Positions 57,229 through 64,000 of a stretch of DNA of 64,000 nucleotides are shown one piece after another; the stretch's first letter is position 1; each line of letters begins with the position of its first letter. This stretch comes from JAAFHB01 sp963677935 (GTDB lineage Bacteria > Bacteroidota > Bacteroidia > Bacteroidales > Prolixibacteraceae). The stretch lies in NCBI GenBank assembly GCA_963677935.2, contig CAXXEH010000003.1, forward strand, positions 1,426,001 to 1,490,000. The letters are read 5' to 3'. The notes under the pieces are model-generated. The model was not told where the DNA came from and ran no database searches. It worked only from the letters and a program-made list of their open reading frames with translations. The position numbers and the translations under genes were made by a program.

Positions 57229-59679
57229 ATGTTGATTAGCAGGTTTAAAGCGATAATGATGGTGATTTGTACGAATCTATTGATTATTCTTTTTTTTCAA
57301 GTCAATGGGCAGAGTATAAAAGAGATAGAGTCCGGGAGGGTTTCTTTGCCAAATAAATGGAAACTTTCACCTGTTGGGAAGATGTTACCGGTAGGAGATT
57401 TACCATTAAACATTGCGGTGTCACCTTCCAGAAAAATGGTGGCAGTGACCAATAATGGTCAGAGTATTCAAAATATTCATCTGATTGATCCTGAAAAGAT
57501 GCAACTACTCGATTCTGCAGTAATTGCCAAAGGATGGCTGGGACTTACATTTTCGAAAGACGGAAAATACCTCTATGCATCGGGAGGAAACGACAACTGG
57601 ATCATGCGGTATCGGATCAACAATAAAAAACTGGTTCCATTTGACACCGTGGTAATCGGGAAACGTTGGCCTGAAAAAATTTCGATTGCCGGAATTGCCG
57701 TAGATGATGAACAACACTTATTATATACGGTCACGAAAGAAAATAATTCACTCTATGTTTTCGATTTAAACGATAAAAAGGTCAAAAAACAGATTCCACT
57801 CGGAGGCGAAGGGTATGCGTGTTTGCTGTCGGATGACAACAAAATGTTATATATCAGCTGTTGGGGATGCAACAAAGTCATTTTATTTGATACCAAAAAA
57901 CAGAGGGTTACCGGATGTATTCCGGTTGGGGATAATCCAAATGATTTATGTATTACCCGAAATGGTAAATACTTGTTTGTCAGCAATGCCAACGACAACT
58001 CAGTCTCCGTTATTTCACTGCAGCAGAACCGGGTAATCGAAATTCTTAATTCTGCACTTTATCCTGACTCCCCTTCGGGATCAACAACTAATAGTCTTGC
58101 GCTAAGTGATGATGAAAAAACATTGTATATCGCGAATGCAGACAACAATTGTCTGGCAGTTTTTGATGTGAGCAATCCGGGAAGTAGTATTAGTAAAGGT
58201 TACATACCAACAGGTTGGTACCCAACCTGTGTTCGTGTGATTAAGGGTACCATCTTTGTGACTAACGGGAAAGGGTTGACATCAAAGCCAAATCCCTACG
58301 GGCCAAGTCCCATAAGTAAAAAAGAGATGGTAGACCGTCATGCAGATATGAATAAACCGCAAATTAGGGTACAATATATAGGTGGACTTTTTACCGGGAC
58401 GCTTCAGGCGATTCCAAGCCCCAACGACCAGCAGTTAAGTATCTATTCTCAATTGGTTTACAATAATACCCCCTATTCAAAAGAAAAGGAGATGATTTCT
58501 TTGGGTGAGAAGGGAAATCCTGTTCCATCGAGGGTAGGCGATTTATCCCCCATAAAATATGTTTTTTATGTGATTAAGGAGAACCGGACTTATGATCAGG
58601 TATTGGGAGATATCCCTGAGGGTAACGGAGATTCCTCACTTGTACTTTTTGGTAAAAATATAACACCCAACCTCCATGCACTGGCCAAACAATTTGTTTT
58701 ACTCGACAATTTCTATGTAGATGGCGAGGTGAGTGCCGACGGACATAACTGGACCATGGGCGCTTATGCAACCGATTATTTGGAGAAGAACTGGCCGACA
58801 AGTTATGGTGGAAGAGGCGGAAGTTATCCGGGTGAAGCAGAACGGGAAATTGCGAATAACAAAAATGGATTTTTATGGGACTTCTGCAAGAGATACGGTG
58901 TGACCTACAGAACGTACGGCGAATTTATGTCTGATTCAAATACACCAAACCTTCCGGCTTTAAAAGATCATTTCTGTCCCAATTACTCAGGATTTAACCT
59001 GAGTATCCGTGATACGGTGCGTTATCATCTTTGGAAACATGACTTTGATTCTTTGCTATCAGCGAATAATCTGCCCAGGCTCAACACCATCCGTTTTGGG
59101 AATGACCATACGGAAGGTCTGAAAATTGGAAGGCCAACCCCAAAAGCGCATAATGCCGATAACGATCTGGCTTGCGGACTTTTTGTAGAATATCTCAGCC
59201 ACTCCTCAATCTGGAATGAGAGTGTGATTATTATTGTGGAAGATGATGCACAAAATGGTCCCGATCATGTAGATGCCCACCGTTCGCCGGTTTACCTTGC
59301 AGGTGGGTTTGTTAAGCAAGGTTTCGTTGACCACACCATGTATTCAACCTCTTCTGCACTTCGTACGATTGAATTAATATTGGGATTGCCACCAATGAGT
59401 CAATACGATGCCGCTGCAGAACCTATGTGGAGATGTTTTAATACAACAGCTAACCATCCTCCATTCAAGGCAACAGCTAATCTTGTAGATCTGAACCTGA
59501 AAAACATGGATGAGAGTAAATTCTCAAGGTTAAGCGAAAAGTTTGATTTCAGCAAGGAAGACAGGATACCCGACGCACAGTTTAACGAGGTGATCTGGGC
59601 AGCAATTCATGGATCCAGTAGTCCATGCCCGGCTCCGGTTCATTCGGCTTTCTTTACTACTGGAAAGGAAAAGGATTAA
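57229..59679 (+). CDS. Secreted YncE-like beta-propeller / alkaline phosphatase-like fusion
   Basis: 816 residues. Signal peptide in the first 28 residues (ending FQVNGQS). Residues ~45-400 hold YVTN/YncE-type propeller repeats (LNIAVSPSRKMVAVTNNGQ, LGLTFSKDGKYLYASGGNDN, NDLCITRNGKYLFVSNANDNSVSVI). The C-terminal half is an alkaline phosphatase-superfamily phosphoesterase: KYVFYVIKENRTYDQVLGD near 438-456, VSADGHNW near 500, and metal ligands in VEDDAQNGPDHVDAHRS near 673-690. This bifunctional family is widespread in Bacteroidetes, and its substrate is unknown. Its stop codon overlaps the convergent hydrolase gene by 4 bp. Confidence 0.88.
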   Translation: MLISRFKAIMMVICTNLLIILFFQVNGQSIKEIESGRVSLPNKWKLSPVGKMLPVGDLPLNIAVSPSRKMVAVTNNGQSIQNIHLIDPEKMQLLDSAVIAKGWLGLTFSKDGKYLYASGGNDNWIMRYRINNKKLVPFDTVVIGKRWPEKISIAGIAVDDEQHLLYTVTKENNSLYVFDLNDKKVKKQIPLGGEGYACLLSDDNKMLYISCWGCNKVILFDTKKQRVTGCIPVGDNPNDLCITRNGKYLFVSNANDNSVSVISLQQNRVIEILNSALYPDSPSGSTTNSLALSDDEKTLYIANADNNCLAVFDVSNPGSSISKGYIPTGWYPTCVRVIKGTIFVTNGKGLTSKPNPYGPSPISKKEMVDRHADMNKPQIRVQYIGGLFTGTLQAIPSPNDQQLSIYSQLVYNNTPYSKEKEMISLGEKGNPVPSRVGDLSPIKYVFYVIKENRTYDQVLGDIPEGNGDSSLVLFGKNITPNLHALAKQFVLLDNFYVDGEVSADGHNWTMGAYATDYLEKNWPTSYGGRGGSYPGEAEREIANNKNGFLWDFCKRYGVTYRTYGEFMSDSNTPNLPALKDHFCPNYSGFNLSIRDTVRYHLWKHDFDSLLSANNLPRLNTIRFGNDHTEGLKIGRPTPKAHNADNDLACGLFVEYLSHSSIWNESVIIIVEDDAQNGPDHVDAHRSPVYLAGGFVKQGFVDHTMYSTSSALRTIELILGLPPMSQYDAAAEPMWRCFNTTANHPPFKATANLVDLNLKNMDESKFSRLSEKFDFSKEDRIPDAQFNEVIWAAIHGSSSPCPAPVHSAFFTTGKEKD

Positions 59680-61262
59680 TCAATCCATTGAACTTGGTAA
59701 TGTTTGTTGGGGATGGTGGTAATTACGACTGAATTATCCTTTATTTTAAATGATCCCCGCGACAGTTTTACACCTTCGCAACTTACTTCAAATTTTACCT
59801 TTGCAATTGGACCTGGATAAACAACCTTTAGACTTCTGGTGAAACCTGAGGAGATCTCAACCTGATGATCTTCCGGATAGTTTAGTTCTATCTTTCCTAA
59901 CTTCAGATGCCTACCTTTGGCATTTTTCGGAAAGCAAACAGTACTATAATCTCCGGTAAGACCATAGTAATTCTCCACAATCATGCTCCAGACTGAACAC
60001 GACATCCCAAGCCCTTGCACGCCAAGAGGTTTACCGGTAATCGCATTGTATCGCTCATTGACGCCATTCCGGTTAAACAGCTCTACGATCTTATCTGTAA
60101 GCTGACACGCGGCATCATGATAGCCGTACTTGTTTAAACCATAGGCAACCAGATAGGTTGTAACTGGCCACATGTCGCCCCGCCAGAATCCCTTCATGTC
60201 AAACTTTGGATCGTCTTTGGCTACCGTTGGAACAGGATAATCACACCACCAGCGGGTAGTATCCATTAACTCGGCTGCGAGCAATTTCGCCTGTTCCCTG
60301 GTTGCAGCATCACAGCACAAAGTAAGAAAGCCCTGTATGGAACGGACATCGATTGGACAGTCTGTGTCGCGGTCAAGACTATAAAAAAACTTCTTTTGGG
60401 GATCCCACATTTTTGTCTGAATGGCGGCTACACGCCGTCTCACAATCTTCTCATAGCGCCAGGCGACATCCTTTTTCCCAAGCTCATTGGCTATCTCTAC
60501 CATTGCCCGCTCACTCATCAGAAGGAAACAGGTTTGTTCCACACCCTCGACATTTCCATACCATTCCCCTCCGTCCTTACGTGTGGGATGTTTAGTGAGT
60601 TTCATATTATCCATCGATGGAAAGAAGTCAAATGTCTCATAACGTGCGGTCTGTACCATACTGCTCTTTCCGATAGGCTTGTATGCCCCAAACTCTATCA
60701 GCCCATCATTATCAACATCCCGTTCTGTTGAATACCACTTTTCAAAAGCCTCCAGATATGGCAACGATTGTTCCAGCAATTTCCGGTCCCCCGTCTGCCG
60801 GTAGACTTGTAATACACCCCAGGCAATAATGGGAATTTGTGAATAACCAAAAGGAGGCCAATCTTTCAAAAAATTAGGAATCATTCCGTAACGATAAGAG
60901 CCTTTGGGCGCTTCCGGATTATTTTCAATGGTTTTCCAGTAGTTATCGTAAACACCCCGGATGATCGAATCCTCACCCATCGGAGCATAAGCTGCAAGGA
61001 CAAACTGCGTGTCCCATACCCATTGTCCCACGTAACCTCCGCCAGGTGAGAACCACTTGTTGGGCATTGCAGGAGGGATAGGGTCGAATAATTTTGAGAA
61101 TATACACTGTGAAAAAATCTTCTCCGCAATCGTATTAAGTTGCGGATCTTCTGTACGGACCAGCTCATGCATTCTTGCCATTTGGGGAGCAATATTCTTT
61201 TGTGCATTCAGGTTTAGAAATATACTTAGGGAAAATAGAAATAAGATATGGTTCTTTTTCAT
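59676..61262 (-). CDS. Secreted MGH1-like (alpha/alpha)6 glycoside hydrolase
   Basis: 528 residues. Signal peptide MKKNHILFLFSLSIFLNLNA. Toroid signature WFSPGGGYVGQWVWDTQFVLAAY (about 70-92) with the catalytic-type Trp-Asp, then GMIPNFLKDWPPFGYSQIPIIAWGVLQVYRQTGD, SMDNMKLTKHP and FDMKGFWRGDMWPVTTYLVAYGLNKYGY near 355-382. Closest to trehalase/GH63/mannosylglycerate hydrolase-like families; the exact substrate is not readable. Followed on the same strand by the next two carbohydrate-related genes. Confidence 0.82.
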   Translation of the reverse strand: MKKNHILFLFSLSIFLNLNAQKNIAPQMARMHELVRTEDPQLNTIAEKIFSQCIFSKLFDPIPPAMPNKWFSPGGGYVGQWVWDTQFVLAAYAPMGEDSIIRGVYDNYWKTIENNPEAPKGSYRYGMIPNFLKDWPPFGYSQIPIIAWGVLQVYRQTGDRKLLEQSLPYLEAFEKWYSTERDVDNDGLIEFGAYKPIGKSSMVQTARYETFDFFPSMDNMKLTKHPTRKDGGEWYGNVEGVEQTCFLLMSERAMVEIANELGKKDVAWRYEKIVRRRVAAIQTKMWDPQKKFFYSLDRDTDCPIDVRSIQGFLTLCCDAATREQAKLLAAELMDTTRWWCDYPVPTVAKDDPKFDMKGFWRGDMWPVTTYLVAYGLNKYGYHDAACQLTDKIVELFNRNGVNERYNAITGKPLGVQGLGMSCSVWSMIVENYYGLTGDYSTVCFPKNAKGRHLKLGKIELNYPEDHQVEISSGFTRSLKVVYPGPIAKVKFEVSCEGVKLSRGSFKIKDNSVVITTIPNKHYQVQWID

Positions 61263-61323
61263 TATGGTTTTATTTTAAAGTGAGAAGTTGACCCGGAGTC
61301 ATCCATTCACCGAATGTATTTAA

Positions 61324-63495
61324 TTACAATTGATTAACTACTACTTTATTGTTTCCTGACAAGTCAGAGATTGATATCTGATAACTGTCACCCTGTTTTT
61401 CGACAAAAACATCAGCTTGGTTCATCAAACTTAAGATAACCTGACCATTTTTCTTCAGTTCCTTAAATCCTGCACAAGCGAATTTTTGCAATCCTTTTTG
61501 CAAATCAACAGAAATGGCAGCCAATCCCTGATATTCTGCAGAATACTGATCGTTATTTATAATGACAGAAAATGAGGTAGATCTATGGGTTTGAACAGAT
61601 TTGATGTCAGTAAATACATAGGATCCATCCCCGTTTCTGCAACCGTTGATAACTGCATTTTTTTCAATCCCCAATTTTGGAATGTCTTTTACAGAAAAGT
61701 TTTTGATGGTAGCCTTACGATAAATTACAGCCATCCGTTCTGTGATATTTTCCCCCTTGAAATTGTGAGTGGCATCGCCATCGATCATCAGCATTCCTCC
61801 TTTATTCACAAAATCTTCCAGAAATTTAAGCACTGGTTCTTTAGAATACTGAGGATACAGAAAGATGATCGCATCGAATTTGTGACCATTCAAAACGGGT
61901 TTGTTATTGCAGTCAAGATTAAGTTTTCCCTCTTCAATTAAATCTGTAGGGACCAGGGCATTCCGGTATCCGGCTTTCCATATTTTAACCGCTTTTTCTT
62001 CTATCTTCAGCTTGTCATTGATATCGTATGAACCTCGTTCCGATTTGTTGGGATACCAGTTTTGGAGCGCTTCATTGCCAAAGATTACCAGTAACTTAAT
62101 CTCAGGAAGTGCAGGATTAAAACGGTTTAATAATCTGGCGCAGTTCTCAACAGGGTTGATTGCCTGTACTGCCTCCGGTTTTTCGAGTCCCATGCCCCAC
62201 TGCATATCATTAAATGCATGATAAAAAGTTCGGATCCCGTATCGCAAATCGGTCATCGTTTTAGTCGCGAACCGTTTGATATTACTGTCATAATACATGT
62301 TGTACATCGCATTTGTACGATACGACATGGCAATTCCCATCTGTGTGGGTAGAGGTGTTTTTTCATCCGAAAAGCCATACTCACGGGGAATAGACCACCA
62401 TTTGATCCCGGTTGCCCAGATCTCGTCGCATACCAAGGTATTATGAAACGTGTCATGAGCGCCAATAAAACAATTTGGCCCATAAAGCTCTTTTGCCCGC
62501 TTGTACATGGCATCCTCGACATGCATTGCCCCCCTGCGCATCAGGTCCATATAATCGTTGATTGCCTTTATCCTGATTTCAGGTTCTCCGGCTGGCGCAT
62601 ACCTCATGTTAAAAAGGGTTGTTTCGGCAGGTAAGCCAGTTTTTACTTGCAATTCCTTTGCCATGGGAAACGAGTAACTTCTGAGACGAAAATTGTCAAA
62701 TTTAAATTTCATCAGCCAGGGTGGAATAATTCTGTAATTTGAATATTCGTCAAGCATAATCCCGTCAAATGGAATGTCGGAATAAGCATTGATAAACTTG
62801 ACGGTTTGTTCAACCGCTTCAGGGCTAAAATTGCTGATGCTGTTGTAATAAAACTCAGCCATCACATATGCCGTATATCCATTCAATTCCTTACCACCAT
62901 TTATGTTAACATTGACCGTTTGTTCTTTCACCGAAAAATCAAAATCATTGATCTCTTTTAAAGTTGTAGGATCATAAAAACCTCCGGATGTTTTCTTAAA
63001 AACAAATACTTTGAATACCTCCTTTTTAAATGAATTTTTAGAACGAACGAGCTTCGCGTTCAATGAGCAGTTTCCGCTTCCCGAATGATCAAGGGTGGTC
63101 TCTGCTTCTGCGATGAACCGTTCCGTAACCTCTTCCGGCATAGGATTCATTCGCTCCACCTGTGTCCGGTAACCAATTTTAATATACCGCTGATGTGCCT
63201 TAGCTACAATTTTTTCCATCACCGGATGCATTTTCTTAATATCGGAAAAGGTGCACCCATTGCGGGCATCCAAAAAGATAAAATCGAAAAGGGTTTGATC
63301 GACCATCTTGTCGAGATCTTTCAGGTATTGATCATTCTCAAGTATACCCGGCGTAAGAAACCAATAGGCGATCTGCGGATGGTTCGTATTTTTAAAACCG
63401 GAGAGGTACTCAATCACGCTTTTCCCCTGGGAAAATAAAAGTGAAGGGGATAAAAAAAGTAAAATCAGAAAAGGGATGAGATTATATTTCTTCAT
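61324..63495 (-). CDS. Secreted putative glycoside hydrolase, TIM barrel plus GATase-like domain
   Basis: 723 residues, family not recognised. Signal peptide MKKYNLIPFLILLFLSPSLLFSQ. Residues ~35-460 look like a TIM barrel of hydrolase type: PQIAYWFLTPG, DFIFLDARNGCTFSDIKK near 70-88, PFDGIMLDEYSNYR near 243-257 with Asp and Glu as candidate catalytic residues, GAHDTFHNTLVCDEIWATGIKWWS near 345-368. Residues ~540-600 (FDAIIFLYPQYSKEPVLKFLEDFVNKGGMLMIDGDA) resemble the class I glutamine amidotransferase-like middle domain of GH42 beta-galactosidases; a beta-sandwich follows. Neighbours suggest polysaccharide degradation. The family is not named to avoid overclaiming. Confidence 0.7.
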   Translation of the reverse strand: MKKYNLIPFLILLFLSPSLLFSQGKSVIEYLSGFKNTNHPQIAYWFLTPGILENDQYLKDLDKMVDQTLFDFIFLDARNGCTFSDIKKMHPVMEKIVAKAHQRYIKIGYRTQVERMNPMPEEVTERFIAEAETTLDHSGSGNCSLNAKLVRSKNSFKKEVFKVFVFKKTSGGFYDPTTLKEINDFDFSVKEQTVNVNINGGKELNGYTAYVMAEFYYNSISNFSPEAVEQTVKFINAYSDIPFDGIMLDEYSNYRIIPPWLMKFKFDNFRLRSYSFPMAKELQVKTGLPAETTLFNMRYAPAGEPEIRIKAINDYMDLMRRGAMHVEDAMYKRAKELYGPNCFIGAHDTFHNTLVCDEIWATGIKWWSIPREYGFSDEKTPLPTQMGIAMSYRTNAMYNMYYDSNIKRFATKTMTDLRYGIRTFYHAFNDMQWGMGLEKPEAVQAINPVENCARLLNRFNPALPEIKLLVIFGNEALQNWYPNKSERGSYDINDKLKIEEKAVKIWKAGYRNALVPTDLIEEGKLNLDCNNKPVLNGHKFDAIIFLYPQYSKEPVLKFLEDFVNKGGMLMIDGDATHNFKGENITERMAVIYRKATIKNFSVKDIPKLGIEKNAVINGCRNGDGSYVFTDIKSVQTHRSTSFSVIINNDQYSAEYQGLAAISVDLQKGLQKFACAGFKELKKNGQVILSLMNQADVFVEKQGDSYQISISDLSGNNKVVVNQL

Positions 63496-63535
63496 GGTTA
63501 ATAATATTAATTTAATATCGTAAAACTTGCCAAGT

Positions 63536-63559
63536 CACCGATACGCTGAGCAATCGGTG
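63536..63559. repeat. Small hairpin between the last two genes
   Basis: CACCGAT / ATCGGTG with a 10-nt loop, between the GH105 stop and the TIM-barrel gene start. No U tract follows; the TACTAATGACAACATTCAGTTG part just downstream resembles 45023-45045. Confidence 0.4.
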
Positions 63560-63596
63560 CAGGGTAATCCCTCTACTAATGACAACATTCAGTTGT

Positions 63597-64000
63597 CTAC
63601 ATTTTAGCCTGCCAACGAATCATTGCCGTTGCCGCCCACAAGACAGCTGCCTGACCATGAAAATTCCCTGTACTCCGCGGACGGGTGAGGTAATGCTTTC
63701 GCTTATTTTTGGCATTTGTACCCACACAAACATCCCGAACCTCCCCCTTTTCATTCACATAACCGGCAAGTGAATTCCAACCTTTCACCGCCTTTCCTGC
63801 ATATTTACCAGAGGGAAGCCAATTGTTTTCGAGACCCGTTGCCATCGCGAAGAGAAACATTCCTGTACAAGAGGTTTCTGCAAAGCTGTCGGGATCATCG
63901 AGCAATTGATGCCACATCCCGTCGTTTCCCTGAAATCCAAGCAGGGCATCCATCATTTTTAGGTAAGCTGCCATTAAGGGTTTATAGTATTTACTATCCT
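63597..64000 (-). CDS. GH105 unsaturated rhamnogalacturonyl hydrolase, C-terminal part
   Basis: The C-terminal 135 or so residues of a gene that runs out of the window at its 5-prime side (the frame is open to 64000). YYKPLMAAYLKMMDALLGFQGNDGMWHQLLDDPDSFAETSCTGMFLFAMATG is the GH105 (YteR-type) pattern, with HQ..D...FAETS and the end GPRSTGNFHGQAA-like block RPRSTGNFHGQAAVLWAATAM. Removes unsaturated galacturonyl residues left by pectate or rhamnogalacturonan lyases. The internal ATG at 63974 is not the true start. Confidence 0.85.
   Translation of the reverse strand, partial: DSKYYKPLMAAYLKMMDALLGFQGNDGMWHQLLDDPDSFAETSCTGMFLFAMATGLENNWLPSGKYAGKAVKGWNSLAGYVNEKGEVRDVCVGTNAKNKRKHYLTRPRSTGNFHGQAAVLWAATAMIRWQAKM

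Overview
This window comes from a member of the Bacteroidota, most likely class Bacteroidia near Bacteroidales/Marinilabiliales. The evidence is: recurrent promoters of the Bacteroidetes type (TTTG, about 18-21 bp, then TAnnTTTG), start codons that almost never have a Shine-Dalgarno sequence, a short primary sigma factor of 289 residues, Rho with a long disordered insertion, a PorT homologue next to ubiE, and the order rpsU-xerC-raiA-tRNAs-tuf-secE-nusG-rplKAJL-rpoBC-DUF3467. Everything said about function is read from sequence motifs and family knowledge; no search was run.

Layout. 0.1-3.9 kb (-): etfB-etfA-acyl-CoA dehydrogenase operon ending in two hairpins. 4.3-7.6 kb (+): secreted GH106-type alpha-L-rhamnosidase. 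7.7-22.5 kb (-): transcription/translation superoperon from rpsU to rpoC and a DUF3467 gene, with three tRNAs before tuf, a tRNA-like remnant lacking an anticodon arm where tRNA-Trp usually sits, and hairpins between rplL/rpoB and rpoB/rpoC. 22.6-31 kb: HhH protein, BamA/TamA-like outer-membrane protein, a SpoU-family RNA methyltransferase, and the operon AIRS-like / ubiE / porT / COG2509 flavoprotein. 31.2-35.8 kb: SDR, then a small surface-glycan group (DUF6165, GT9, a small glycosyltransferase, a Kdo/LPS-kinase-like protein) and a nitroreductase. 35.9-43.4 kb: a 42-residue membrane-anchored peptide, gap, a helical acidic protein, FabK/NMO-like flavoprotein, an M16 protease pair, a polyprenyl-phosphate-type GT2 and a DUF4199 membrane protein. 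43.5-43.95 kb: SRP RNA followed by tRNA-Thr(UGU), tRNA-Tyr and tRNA-Gly.

44-49 kb is the accessory, repeat-rich part. It holds two DUF6261-like paralogues (one frameshifted), nested palindromes, a 41-bp tandem repeat, and a tandem duplication of a hicB-hicA-aminotransferase module. The upstream copy keeps hicB but has lost most of hicA and of the aminotransferase; the downstream copy keeps the aminotransferase but has only remnants of hicBA. A PIN-toxin/antitoxin pair lies between them.

49-57 kb: PFOR (nifJ), an AAA/DUF4143-type ATPase, rho and the primary sigma factor, the last two divergent. 57-64 kb: a secreted YncE-propeller/phosphoesterase fusion, followed on the other strand by an MGH1-like (alpha/alpha)6 hydrolase, an unassigned secreted TIM-barrel protein with a GATase-like domain, and the end of a GH105 gene. 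These look like part of a plant- or microbial-polysaccharide (rhamnose/uronate) degradation locus that continues past the right edge.
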